Source of the DNA: Methanobacteriota archaeon
Lineage (GTDB): Archaea; Thermoplasmatota; Poseidoniia; Poseidoniales; Thalassarchaeaceae
DNA length: 64,000 bases
Assembly (NCBI GenBank): GCA_002718995.2
Contig: PBGL02000012.1
Location: 20,679-84,678 of the forward strand
Direction of reading: 5' to 3'
Part shown: positions 26,801 through 35,470 of the stretch, in pieces
Layout of the letters: each line of letters opens with the position of its first letter
Numbering within the stretch: position 1 is the first letter of the stretch
Position numbers and translations under genes: made by a program
Notes under the pieces: model-generated
Told to the model about the DNA's origin: nothing
What the model saw: only the letters and a program-made list of their open reading frames with translations
The model's database searches: none

Positions 26801-27703
26801 TTACTCCCGAAGACGCGCTATTAGGTCCGCCTTCTTCCCTGAAACTGGCTTTCCAGCAGCCTTGAGTAGTTCCTTTAGTTCGGGGACTTTCATGGAGTCA
26901 TAATCCACTTCCCCCTCGGACCCCTCTTCTTCGGACTGGACATCTTCCTCAATCTCATCATCCTCTGAAGGTTCCGAAATATCGGCTGAGGCCTCTGCAG
27001 CAGCCAGAACATCGGATTCTTCGTCCTGTTCAGAGGAAGCCACTTCTTCCGCCTTCTCCTGGGCATGAATCTCCTCAAGAGTTGGTCCTTCTTCCACAAC
27101 TACTCCAGACTGGATCAACTGGGTTCTCCTGATCATTACTGCCCTGATTGGAGTAATCTTTGATACGCCTTCCTTGATTATAGCTTCGAGTTCCCCGTCC
27201 ATTACTGACTTCTGCATGCCCACCCATGTCGAGGATGCGCCCGTCTTCAGGATAATGTTCCTTGCAATTGCCCTTATCTCATTCTTCTGGCTTGACTTTG
27301 CCCTTTCTCTAGTGAGTATTAGTGGCTTGAATCTGACATAGAATCCATCTTCTGTGACTATGTCTACAGTGTCATCGATTTTGCCCCTATCCCGGCGTAT
27401 CTGCCTTCTGATATGGTCCTGCATCATCTGATGTCCAATGAACTCGGTTAGGGCGTCAGCCCCCAGTACATCAATAACTCTGAATCTTATTTTGACGTGC
27501 ATCTTGGAGAAATCGCCATCGAGTTCATTCTGCATGATCTCAAAGTTTCGACCAATCAACATTTCTGGCTCTTCTGCCAATGTCTCTCCGATTACCCTGA
27601 ATGACCATGGGTTTCTGGGGGCCCTGATGGAGTACCAGCGCTTTGACTTCCACTTGTCCCTCTGCCTACGTGCCGCTGCCCTTGCCTTTGCGCCTTTTGC
27701 CAT
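26801..27703 (-). CDS. rps3ae: ribosomal protein eS1 (S3Ae) with acidic linker and C-terminal SAP domain
   Basis: Residues 1-200 are an archaeal S3Ae: basic start MAKGAKARAAARRQRDKWKS, then YSIRAPRNPW, IGRNFEIMQNEL and GHQMMQDHIRRQIRRDRGK. After about residue 205 comes an extended Glu/Asp/Ser-rich linker, and the last 35 residues (VPELKELLKAAG ... KKADLIARLRE) form a SAP motif, normally a DNA/RNA-binding helix-turn-helix-like module. The ATG at 27703 is chosen because everything before it is non-ribosomal. The 300-residue length exceeds the usual 200-220. The following gene on the strand is the nucleoside phosphorylase, four bases away. Confidence 0.93.
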   Translation of the reverse strand: MAKGAKARAAARRQRDKWKSKRWYSIRAPRNPWSFRVIGETLAEEPEMLIGRNFEIMQNELDGDFSKMHVKIRFRVIDVLGADALTEFIGHQMMQDHIRRQIRRDRGKIDDTVDIVTEDGFYVRFKPLILTRERAKSSQKNEIRAIARNIILKTGASSTWVGMQKSVMDGELEAIIKEGVSKITPIRAVMIRRTQLIQSGVVVEEGPTLEEIHAQEKAEEVASSEQDEESDVLAAAEASADISEPSEDDEIEEDVQSEEEGSEGEVDYDSMKVPELKELLKAAGKPVSGKKADLIARLRE

Positions 27704-27790
27704 GACAACAACCTCGTACCTCGGGGGCTTCCCCGCTCGCTGGCCGTGCGACCTGCCCTTACTATTTGAAACAAAGCCCCTCAGGGAGAT

Positions 27791-28276
27791 GTGGTTTTCC
27801 CTACGAGCCTTCAAGATATAGTGACCCTTGGACCTAGTGTGGGCCTACTCAGTGCTACTTGGAGAGTCCATGCAAGTGGCGTAGATGATTTGGAAATGAT
27901 CGAAAGTGGACTTCACTGGCTAACGGGAGAATGCTGTGAAGTCACCTGGACAAGAGAGAAGTCGTTTCATGGGCCACCCCAACATGTGGCTGTGGCGAGG
28001 ACAGAAAAAAAGAGAGAGGCGCGCAGTTGTTTCAGTAGACTTGGGGCGGATGTAATGGCTCAACTTTACGAGGAAGGAATCAAGAAGAGAGTGGATGACG
28101 AGAAAAATATTCACGTAAGGATTTCTCTGTCCGAACTATGCAGGGGAAGAGTCAAACTGATCGAATCCGGAAGTCGCGGTTCTACGGTCAAGGGGACATT
28201 CAAGATTGAGTCTTACCCGGGAGATGACCCAATTGATGTGGCTTCGCGGCTATTGAACGAATTGTCTCCTGAATGA
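27791..28276 (+). CDS. COG1325-type predicted RNA-binding protein (exosome-associated)
   Basis: The protein is up to 161 residues. HWLTGECCEVTWTREKSFHG and the later VDDEKNIHVRISLSEL ... GRVKLIES resemble a conserved archaeal family often encoded near exosome and ribosome genes; its members have a compact alpha/beta fold and are annotated as predicted exosome subunits. The start is uncertain: GTG codons at 27791, 27821 and 27839 are all possible, and the last would begin at GLLSATWRV, where similarity starts. It is divergent from eS1 and followed after 65 bp by the ferredoxin. Confidence 0.6.
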   Translation: MVFPTSLQDIVTLGPSVGLLSATWRVHASGVDDLEMIESGLHWLTGECCEVTWTREKSFHGPPQHVAVARTEKKREARSCFSRLGADVMAQLYEEGIKKRVDDEKNIHVRISLSELCRGRVKLIESGSRGSTVKGTFKIESYPGDDPIDVASRLLNELSPE

Positions 28277-28341
28277 CGATTGTAAGCTATGAGGCGAGCA
28301 AGAGTTCAAATGCCCCAATCTACAGCATGTGACGAAGGAAT

Positions 28342-28614
28342 ATGACTCACGTAGTTACGAGTGCTTGTGTTGATCACAAATACCAAGACTGCGTCGCAGT
28401 TTGCCCTGTTGAGGCATTTAGAGAGGCTGACACCTACTTGGTTATCGATCCTGATGAGTGCATTGATTGTGCAGCTTGTGTGACAGAGTGTCCTGTTGAG
28501 GCTATTTTTGCCGATACCGACCTTCCTGATGAATTCGAGGAATGGTTAGACAGGAACGAGGATGAGTCCGTAGATCTCCCTATTGCTGAGGGCGACTCTC
28601 CAGTTCTAGCCTAG
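28342..28614 (+). CDS. seven-iron-type ferredoxin (3Fe-4S / 4Fe-4S)
   Basis: The 90-residue protein matches the Azotobacter FdI/FdxA type: ACVDHKYQDCVAVCPVEAF gives the 3Fe-4S-type ligand set (Cys, Cys, Cys with Asp/His region), and ECIDCAACVTECPVEAIF gives a complete CxxCxxCxxxCP 4Fe-4S motif. It would be a soluble low-potential electron carrier. Followed at once by a run of six T, a likely transcription end, and then by pdxS with its own ribosome binding site. Confidence 0.93.
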   Translation: MTHVVTSACVDHKYQDCVAVCPVEAFREADTYLVIDPDECIDCAACVTECPVEAIFADTDLPDEFEEWLDRNEDESVDLPIAEGDSPVLA

Positions 28615-28615
28615 G

Positions 28616-28621
28616 TTTTTT
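28616..28621 (+). terminator. T-rich transcription end after ferredoxin gene
   Basis: Six consecutive T bases start two bases after the TAG stop of the ferredoxin gene. Archaeal termination by FttA or intrinsic slipping uses U-tracts; no hairpin is needed or seen. Modest evidence. Confidence 0.35.
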
Positions 28622-28673
28622 GTCTTCATTGGCAGGACATAGGTTCATGAAGAAATAACTGGGAGAGGTTAGC

Positions 28674-29663
28674 ATGGCACGCACAGTGGACCTAGGTGGA
28701 ATGCGGCATGGGACTGAGCTCCTGAAGAGGGGTTTTGCAAAAATGCAACAGGGTGGCGTCGTTATGGATGTCGTCACACCGGAGCAAGCGCACGTTGCTG
28801 AAGATGCCGGTGCGGTTTCTGTGATGGCCCTAGAGAGAGTACCCGCTGACATTCGATCTATGGGGGGAGTGGCGAGGATGAGTCATCCCGATATGATTAG
28901 CGAGATAATCGAAACCACCAGCATTCCAGTAATGGCAAAGGCTAGAATTGGTCACGATGAAGAGGCCAGGGTCCTGGAAAGCATGGGGGTGGACATGATT
29001 GACGAATCGGAGGTCCTGACGCCCGCAGATCCTTTCTTCCATATTGCCAAGAGCGGTTTCACAATACCATTCGTATGCGGGTGTACGAATCTCGGGGAAG
29101 CCGTCCGAAGGATCGCAGAGGGGGCAGCCATGATTCGAACCAAGGGTGAAGCTGGGACTGGTAATGTCGTTAGTGCAGTACAGCATGCTAGGCTCGTAAA
29201 AACAGAAATTGATCATGCCATCCAATCGGTTGATGTCAGAAGAGAAGATATGATCGATAAAATCATGGAAGGCTATCGAAGAATGGAGTCTTCCTCGGAG
29301 TTCCGAATAATTACCAGAGAGACTCCTTTTGGTTCAATGACTGAACTCAAAGAAGAAGTATCCTCGGTGCTTGGGGATGTCATAGAATTGGGTAGACTTC
29401 CTGTGGTGACATTCTCTGCGGGAGGCATTGCCACACCTGCTGATGCAGCGCTTATGATGAGTCATGGAATGGATGGTATTTTCGTAGGATCTGGAATCTT
29501 CAAGAGTTCTGATCCAACAAACACTGCAGAGGCCATAGTTATGGCAACACACCACTTTGATGATCCATCAATCGTCAGGGATGCATGCAAGATGGTCGGA
29601 GAGGCGATGCCTGGACTTGAGATAGATGATCTAGAGGTCAGGCTTGAAGAACGCGGATGGTAA
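28674..29663 (+). CDS. pdxS: pyridoxal 5'-phosphate synthase subunit PdxS
   Basis: Makes PLP from ribose 5-phosphate, glyceraldehyde 3-phosphate and ammonia. Diagnostic segments: [49 protein letters not shown] with the catalytic Lys, [17 protein letters not shown] ([10 protein letters not shown]), and the C-terminal phosphate site [29 protein letters not shown]. At 329 residues it is longer than the usual about 295. The glutaminase partner PdxT is not in this window. GGGAGAGG lies about six bases before the ATG. Its stop abuts the stop of the convergent coiled-coil gene. Confidence 0.97.
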   Translation: MARTVDLGGMRHGTELLKRGFAKMQQGGVVMDVVTPEQAHVAEDAGAVSVMALERVPADIRSMGGVARMSHPDMISEIIETTSIPVMAKARIGHDEEARVLESMGVDMIDESEVLTPADPFFHIAKSGFTIPFVCGCTNLGEAVRRIAEGAAMIRTKGEAGTGNVVSAVQHARLVKTEIDHAIQSVDVRREDMIDKIMEGYRRMESSSEFRIITRETPFGSMTELKEEVSSVLGDVIELGRLPVVTFSAGGIATPADAALMMSHGMDGIFVGSGIFKSSDPTNTAEAIVMATHHFDDPSIVRDACKMVGEAMPGLEIDDLEVRLEERGW

Positions 29664-30665
29664 TCATTTCCCGCGACCCCTGAATGACTTGGGCTTGCGT
29701 AGTCTCTTACGTGTCGATGACTTTTCCCCTATAGCAGCAGGAGATCCTTGGGCGTCACCAGACATTGAGCCACCCAATGTTAGACTACCTTGACTCAGTA
29801 GCTGTTCGGTCAAGGAATCAGCCAATTCCTCATCCTGATCCGGGGTCTTCAGTGCATCCTTGACTGATTGATTATGATCCCTAATGACCCTCTCCCTCTC
29901 TTCCTTTCTGGCCCTCATTTCGTCTCGGGCCTCGTTGACCTCCTTCAGTAGAATCTCAATTTCGGAATGTATGCTGTTTGCTGATTCCCGTGACTCTACA
30001 AAAATTGAGTGTAGCCTATCTCCTTCGGATCTGAGGAAGTCTCTCTCCTCCAACATTGGCTTGACCTCCTCCCAAATCGCATCTGCCTCCTTGTGAGCAT
30101 CCGTCATAGCTTTGTGCTGTGCATCGGCCTCTGCCTTCAAAGACTGAATTGTACTTTCGAGATCCCCCAAATCTATCTTGATATTCTCGAACTCTGCTGC
30201 TGCAGGTAGTAACTCATCCCTCCTGGCAATTAGTGACTTTAGCTCCCTAAGGATTCTGTTCTCGGCCTTTAGAGTGAGGCTCCCATCGGTCATTATTCTA
30301 TTCTCAATACTGCTGATCTTTGCTATTGTCTCTGAAAGTGCGACCACTCCGGTCTTCGCCTTTCCTTCATCGCCCTTCTTGCCCCTCTTGTTCGAAATGA
30401 TTTCCCTGATCCTAGACTGGATAGCGTCCCTCTGATTCTGATGGGCCTTGGCTCTCGCCCTGACCTCTTTTTGCTCATTGAGCTTCTCTTCGATGGAAGA
30501 CCTGAGTTCCTTCCCTTGGTCCTGAACTGAATTCCTCGAGTCTGCGGCCCTTCTAGCAGATTCATTGTGGGATGCCCTCTGGTCCCTCATTCTCCTTAGA
30601 CGTGTCTCCATAGCGTGTAGCCTTGTCCTAAGGTCATCATCAGGACTGCTCTCATCGCTTTGCAT
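29664..30665 (-). CDS. COG1340-like coiled-coil protein (A)
   Basis: The 333-residue protein is almost wholly alpha-helical and charged, with long coiled coils (about residues 5-150 and 160-275). A small central motif IENRIMTDGSLTLKAENRIL and the C-terminal QLLSQGSLTLGGS recur, in altered form, in the three coiled-coil proteins encoded at 34.6-37.4 kb. The C-terminus is Arg/Lys-rich (TRKRLRKPKSFRGRGK). Archaeal COG1340 proteins have no known function; a cytoskeletal or scaffolding role would be guesswork. Separated from the others by the three-gene DtxR operon on the same strand. Confidence 0.75.
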   Translation of the reverse strand: MQSDESSPDDDLRTRLHAMETRLRRMRDQRASHNESARRAADSRNSVQDQGKELRSSIEEKLNEQKEVRARAKAHQNQRDAIQSRIREIISNKRGKKGDEGKAKTGVVALSETIAKISSIENRIMTDGSLTLKAENRILRELKSLIARRDELLPAAAEFENIKIDLGDLESTIQSLKAEADAQHKAMTDAHKEADAIWEEVKPMLEERDFLRSEGDRLHSIFVESRESANSIHSEIEILLKEVNEARDEMRARKEERERVIRDHNQSVKDALKTPDQDEELADSLTEQLLSQGSLTLGGSMSGDAQGSPAAIGEKSSTRKRLRKPKSFRGRGK

Positions 30666-30706
30666 GATGCGTCGAGATGGGCCTCACTATTGAATGGAAC
30701 TATGCG

Positions 30707-32266
30707 TCAAAGACCCAATAAAGAGCTGGCGAATGGCACTATTGGAGATAGTACGACAATTGCGGCACCGGCCATGAACATAGCGCCGACCGCTCTCCTA
30801 AGTCTCGTGGTCAGATCGTTCCCGACCTGGACATTGAGAACCCTTCCAGATATCAGATTTCCAGAGTCGTCCTCCAATCTTACAGTCACTGTTGCTTCAC
30901 CCTTGATTGAGGGGAGCAGGCTTTGCCAAACTATTCCAGTGTGGTTAGTCATTTCCTGCATCTCCGAAGAGAGAGACGTGGACGACATTGGATCAAAGGA
31001 TGAGTCCAGGGGTAGTGACCTCAGTTTATACACGCACTCATTGGGTTTGAAATCCGGAGTCTGTATCTTCAGGAAGAGGTCTTTTGGACCTCCACTCCTA
31101 TTGAGTACGAATGCGAATAGGTTAGCCTGGCCTACAACTAAGTTCTCCATGTCGACATCGAACCAAAAGCCCCCGTCTGACTTACTGACGCCCCTCCTCA
31201 TCCTCATCCGGTCATAGAGCCTGAAGAATGGTTTACATTCACTTCTAGCATGCATCAACAGCCTGTCCCATGTCTCCTCGCCAAGCTCGGGATGATTGAA
31301 TAGTCCGTCAATTGCGGGACTCTCGACAAACATTTCCAGCGAGTCTTTGAATTCCGACTCGGAAATCAATGATGATCTTCTGAGGTGCAGGAGGTGTAGA
31401 AGCGATTCTTGAAGCTCAGAAATTCCGACTCCCTCCTTCAGCCCGCCCCTAACCGTTTTGATGTACTCGGAAATCCTGATTGTCAGAAGAGGGTCGATAT
31501 GTGCCTTGATGACGTCATTGAATGGGCGGTTCAGTAGAGCGGGATGAATGGGGGGTGAGAATGCCTCAAGCATACCCCACGGCTCCGAGGCATTGAATCT
31601 AGCCCGGTGAGATATCAGGTGAACTCCCTGTCCTGCCAGTAGGGATCCCGTAGAAAATGAGATCAGTATCGGCATCCCAGTGTCATTGTTAGAGAGCCAC
31701 AGACTCGTTGCCAGAAGTAATGCAGAAATTATCATCAATGAAGAGGTTGCAGTTATCTGTCTGATTGAGCCGTCTATAGTAGCTCTCATCTCAGCATAAC
31801 CATGGGAACTTCGAAAGGTGATTCCAGAGGATGTCAATGACTCTGCCTCCAGGTGAAAGATAGAGCGCGAGTATGACATCATTCTGAGGAGAGAAGAGAG
31901 CAGGGCGATATCTGCAATTATGATTAGTAGTGTTAACGCATATGTAGCGGTGACAAGGCTCAGTCCACCCGATGCATCCCTGAGATGGCTGTCCCACCAC
32001 TGATTGTCGGTCTCCCCGTAGGACTGGGCCACGCCAAACAACACGATTGCGAAGAGCGGGAGCAGCAGGACCAACCTAGCACCGCCACTTATCAGAACTC
32101 TATCCAATGTAATCAGTGATCCTTCCCTTTGTCTCAATGCGACCTCTTTCCAATCGCCACTGCCTCCACTACTGGTGGTTAATATGGCCGACTCTAACTT
32201 AGGCGCAGGTGGTGTGAAATCGGAGATCTCGTCGGCTAAGTCCTCCAGGCTATCTCCGTCGATCAA
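30707..32266 (-). CDS. multi-helix membrane protein of DtxR-linked operon, unknown function
   Basis: The 519-residue protein has hydrophobic helices near residues 58-80, 100-130, 170-190, 195-215 and a last one at 490-515. Between the fourth and the last is a soluble, mixed alpha/beta region of about 270 residues. No transporter family is recognised. Its start is one base after the DtxR-like gene stop, so it is the third member of an operon with the zinc-ribbon membrane protein and the regulator, and may be part of the same sensing or metal-related system. Confidence 0.68.
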   Translation of the reverse strand: MIDGDSLEDLADEISDFTPPAPKLESAILTTSSGGSGDWKEVALRQREGSLITLDRVLISGGARLVLLLPLFAIVLFGVAQSYGETDNQWWDSHLRDASGGLSLVTATYALTLLIIIADIALLSSLLRMMSYSRSIFHLEAESLTSSGITFRSSHGYAEMRATIDGSIRQITATSSLMIISALLLATSLWLSNNDTGMPILISFSTGSLLAGQGVHLISHRARFNASEPWGMLEAFSPPIHPALLNRPFNDVIKAHIDPLLTIRISEYIKTVRGGLKEGVGISELQESLLHLLHLRRSSLISESEFKDSLEMFVESPAIDGLFNHPELGEETWDRLLMHARSECKPFFRLYDRMRMRRGVSKSDGGFWFDVDMENLVVGQANLFAFVLNRSGGPKDLFLKIQTPDFKPNECVYKLRSLPLDSSFDPMSSTSLSSEMQEMTNHTGIVWQSLLPSIKGEATVTVRLEDDSGNLISGRVLNVQVGNDLTTRLRRAVGAMFMAGAAIVVLSPIVPFASSLLGL

Positions 32267-32267
32267 A

Positions 32268-32921
32268 TTAATCCCCTCCCACTCTTACCAATATCTTTCT
32301 TGAAATGGGGTCGGAAATCTCAACCCTATTTCCATCGCAAAATGTTTCTGATTCGCTCTTTAGGATCACTGAACCGATAGAAATCCCGAGTGATTGGAGT
32401 GTTTTGGCGTCTGTGGAACCCAATGCTATGACCTCCACTATTGACTCCACTCCATCGGGTACGCTTTTGATTGGAAGGAGTAAGCCCGATAGGTCGAAAT
32501 CAACTGATCTTTCGATTACCGGTATCTTATTGCCCGAAGGAGTGGTCTCGGGATAGCCCAGCATCCTATCTAATGCAGCTTCTAGTTCGGAATTCATGTC
32601 GTGCTCCATCTTACATGCAGCCTCACTGACATCCCCAGAATATCCTATCACATCGGAAAGGAGTATTTCGAGCAATCCCTCTCTTCTCTTGATTCTGGCC
32701 GAAATTTGAAAACCGGAAGGTGTCAATCTACAACCTCTGTAGGGGATATGGGTTACTAGATCCCTGCTTGCCAACCTCTGGACCATCTCCGTAGCAGATG
32801 CTGGGCTAACACCCATCGAACTTGCTAATTGGGTTGTTTTTAGGATGGAGCCTGGTTTTTTGTCGTGGAACTCAAACATCCTCTTGAGATACATTTCCTC
32901 AAATTCACTTAGATCATTCAA
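32268..32921 (-). CDS. DtxR/MntR-family metal-dependent repressor with C-terminal FeoA-like domain
   Basis: The 217-residue protein has a winged helix (residues 3-65, with LASSMGVSPASATEMVQRLASR), a dimerisation/metal domain with EGLLEILLSDVIGY, SEAACKMEHDMNSE, and GYPETTPSGNKIP, then a C-terminal SH3/FeoA-like part. The Cys-x-x-Glu-His ligand motif is present, but by alignment from memory the His equivalents of DtxR H79 and H98 are replaced (Glu and Ser), so one metal site may be altered. It overlaps the preceding gene by four bases. It probably represses metal-uptake or related genes. Confidence 0.82.
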   Translation of the reverse strand: MNDLSEFEEMYLKRMFEFHDKKPGSILKTTQLASSMGVSPASATEMVQRLASRDLVTHIPYRGCRLTPSGFQISARIKRREGLLEILLSDVIGYSGDVSEAACKMEHDMNSELEAALDRMLGYPETTPSGNKIPVIERSVDFDLSGLLLPIKSVPDGVESIVEVIALGSTDAKTLQSLGISIGSVILKSESETFCDGNRVEISDPISRKILVRVGGD

Positions 32922-34555
32922 CCGGGCACCCCCTCATTCAATGCCATAAATTCGGCCCTGCATGCAGGGCAACGTGACATCACTGGTCTTCTATCCATTG
33001 GTACCTTTAATCTCTGTTCACACGAAGGGCAACTAAGGATTTCTTCCGAGGAGCTAGAGCTTAGAATTTTCAGAGGGTCTGGATTTTGGTTAGTTTGTTC
33101 CTGTTCGTCCTCCGTAGTCTCTTCCTCTAATTCTTCGCTTGCAGAATCTGGGACCCCTACCTGGAACTGATTAGTGCAAGACGGACATTTAACCGCACCA
33201 ACGTGGGATTTAGGGACACTTAGCCTCTGCTCACATGAGGGGCATATGACCTCCATTTTCTGCACCTCGGCCCTCCTCTCAATTCTTGACTCCCTCCTAA
33301 GCTTGAAGGATCCCTCTTCAGTGGATGGGGTCTTCTCAGAAATTACCCTCCAAACCGCCAGAACGACCATTACGACAACTAGGCCAATCACTGAACCAAG
33401 AAGCGCCGCTGATGTATCGAATGGTAGTTTGAAACCCTCTGCTGGAGGGTCACGAGTCTGTATCTGAATACTCTGCATAGCAGAGCTATCTCCTGAAATC
33501 CAGACTATTTCGACTATCGCATCGCCCTCATCTGGCCACACCGGTACAATGAGAGGATAGTTGGATTCTGTACCTGGAGACATTGGGAGTGTATCAGAAT
33601 TAGACAGGATTAGCCCGTCCGACTGTCTGAAGGCGGAAATGGTTCCAGGAAGGGTTTCCGAAATGCCGGAGTTTGCAATTACGCATTCTATAACAAGGGA
33701 ATCTCCGGGGATGGCGATCTCTGGTGTTGTGGAGCAAGAAGAAACAGAAGTAGAGATGGTTGGTGGTGTAAGTTGATGTACGACGCTAATATGTTCGGAT
33801 GGCATCCATCCCACTGGCAAAATGGAGAAAGATATTGAGTCGACATCAGGATTCCCAAAGTCGAATGACATGTCCCTAATACCTGGCGATAACACAGCAC
33901 TATGGACTTGTGATGCCTTTAACACGCCCATGTTGTTCAAATCAGCAATGATCTCGACGTCCCTTGAGTGACCATCTGAGAGTAGTACTGAGATTCCGAT
34001 TTGAAGTCCGTCTGAAAGAGTCCAGCTCTCACTTTCAACTATCAGTCCTAGGGCCTGAGGAGGGAGCGATTCCACTACTATCGTCCCTGATAGATCATCA
34101 CTGACGCTATCTGAGGGGCTTACTATGGCCCACTGAATCTCAATTTGCCCTGTTGTGTTTAGGGAGAATGTAGCAGATACGTCTCGACTAGATCCAGGAC
34201 TGATGTTAACGGCCTCGCCAGAGAGATTTGAAGACCAATTCTCCGAAAACAAATTCATAGACACCTCTCCGGAAGAGTTTCCTTGATTGTGTACCAGAAT
34301 CGATGCTGTCAAGAGATCTCCCAAGTGAGCTGGCTCACCGACTATTGCAACCTCGTTAGAGCCAGCAGGGACGAAGGAGTGGCCGGAAGAGTTGCTTGAG
34401 AGTCCTGAATAAAAATCGAGTGTGTCAGAGAATAGCTCTTCATCATGTGAAATCGGATCGTGAATTGGGGCAGCTAGGGATGCTGAGAATGCTAACATAG
34501 CGGCCAATAATGGCCCAATGGAACTCAATATGTGGTTCTCTGGGCCCTCGCTCAT
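32918..34555 (-). CDS. exported protein with one TM helix and two cytoplasmic zinc ribbons
   Basis: The 545-residue protein has a signal peptide (about 12-28), a long extracellular beta-rich region (two or three CARDB/Ig-like repeats, for example LTASILVHNQGNSSGEVSMN), a transmembrane helix at about 383-403, and a cytoplasmic tail with two CxxC-x(15-16)-CxxC ribbons (Cys438/441/457/460 and Cys509/512/529/532). The ribbons share the CPSCEQRL...VP pattern. It is first in the operon with a DtxR-like repressor. A transmembrane sensor is a reasonable but unproven reading. Divergent from the coiled-coil gene at 34643. Confidence 0.78.
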   Translation of the reverse strand: MSEGPENHILSSIGPLLAAMLAFSASLAAPIHDPISHDEELFSDTLDFYSGLSSNSSGHSFVPAGSNEVAIVGEPAHLGDLLTASILVHNQGNSSGEVSMNLFSENWSSNLSGEAVNISPGSSRDVSATFSLNTTGQIEIQWAIVSPSDSVSDDLSGTIVVESLPPQALGLIVESESWTLSDGLQIGISVLLSDGHSRDVEIIADLNNMGVLKASQVHSAVLSPGIRDMSFDFGNPDVDSISFSILPVGWMPSEHISVVHQLTPPTISTSVSSCSTTPEIAIPGDSLVIECVIANSGISETLPGTISAFRQSDGLILSNSDTLPMSPGTESNYPLIVPVWPDEGDAIVEIVWISGDSSAMQSIQIQTRDPPAEGFKLPFDTSAALLGSVIGLVVVMVVLAVWRVISEKTPSTEEGSFKLRRESRIERRAEVQKMEVICPSCEQRLSVPKSHVGAVKCPSCTNQFQVGVPDSASEELEEETTEDEQEQTNQNPDPLKILSSSSSEEILSCPSCEQRLKVPMDRRPVMSRCPACRAEFMALNEGVPG

Positions 34556-34642
34556 GTTATTCGCTCAGAAAAGGGGCCGTATCAATCAAACCCCTATCAA
34601 GGTCACATAGTGACCTTTAACCGAGTGTTCCGGGTGGGCCGG

Positions 34643-35470
34643 ATGGTTATGGACGCAGAAGGGCTACTAAGGGTCAAACCCGAGGAGTTGGCCGAGGGGC
34701 TTCTGACCAGATGGAGGGTTCTAGACGAACAGCTTCCGGGGGTGATCAGGAACCTCGAGGCGGAAGAAGATGCCCTTTCGCCCAAGGTAGAGAAAGCTGT
34801 AGAGTCTCACAGATTAGCCAATGAGGCGGTTTCTAGCTTGAAGGATGAAAGGAATGAGTCTCAAAATTTGGCTAGAGCCTTATTGTCCAAAGTAAGGAAG
34901 ATTGGCGATAGTTTATCTGAAACTGGCGGAATGGTGAATCTCGATCCGGGTTGGAAAAAGGAGAAGCTACTAGAAGAACTGGAAGGGATTGAGTCGGAAA
35001 TAGAGACTTCGGCCCTTGATCACAAATCCGAAGGTAGGCTAATTACCCGGAGGAAGAAGCTGATTGGAGAGAACGAGAAGTGGCTCAAAGAAAGGAAAGA
35101 CGCTAATCCCGAGATGGCCGAATATGTTGGGACGCGAAGAGAGATGGTGGCCAACTTCAGGAGGTCTGAGAAGGCCCATACAAAAATGATAGGTGGGGTA
35201 AAAAAGGCACAGCCGCTGTATGAGAAGAAGAATGCCCTACAGGATGAAATTAGAGATGTCCGCAGGCAGTTGGATAGGGCAAAGGAATTGTTATCCCAGT
35301 CATCAAGGGCGATTGAGCATTGGGAAAGGCGCCTCAAGGACGGATTTGGGGACATTGGTTCGGGACATGACGACCTATTAGCGGACATGCATAGGGTAAT
35401 GTCTGGAGGGGCATCCTCATTTTCCAAGAAAGGAAGGAGGAATATACGAAAGGCGGGTGAGGAGGAATGA
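34643..35470 (+). CDS. COG1340-like coiled-coil protein (B)
   Basis: The 275-residue protein is helical throughout. It shares with A the central pattern EIETSALDHKSEGRLITRRKKL and ends with MSGGASSFSKKGRRNIRK, a basic tail. The start is placed at ATG 34643 (an alternative ATG at 34649), with GGGTGG upstream; a longer frame back to 34532 would overlap the start of the divergent gene. The stop overlaps the ATG of C (ATGA), so B and C are translationally coupled. Confidence 0.72.
   Translation: MVMDAEGLLRVKPEELAEGLLTRWRVLDEQLPGVIRNLEAEEDALSPKVEKAVESHRLANEAVSSLKDERNESQNLARALLSKVRKIGDSLSETGGMVNLDPGWKKEKLLEELEGIESEIETSALDHKSEGRLITRRKKLIGENEKWLKERKDANPEMAEYVGTRREMVANFRRSEKAHTKMIGGVKKAQPLYEKKNALQDEIRDVRRQLDRAKELLSQSSRAIEHWERRLKDGFGDIGSGHDDLLADMHRVMSGGASSFSKKGRRNIRKAGEEE

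Noticed and set aside
28674..29663. Complete PdxST pair
   Set aside because: Only PdxS is found; the genes on both sides are a ferredoxin and a coiled-coil protein, with no class I glutaminase PdxT in the window.
34532..34642. Longer N-terminus of coiled-coil protein B starting at 34532
   Set aside because: It would overlap the start of the divergent exported protein gene and the extra residues do not look like the coiled-coil family; ATG 34643 is preferred.
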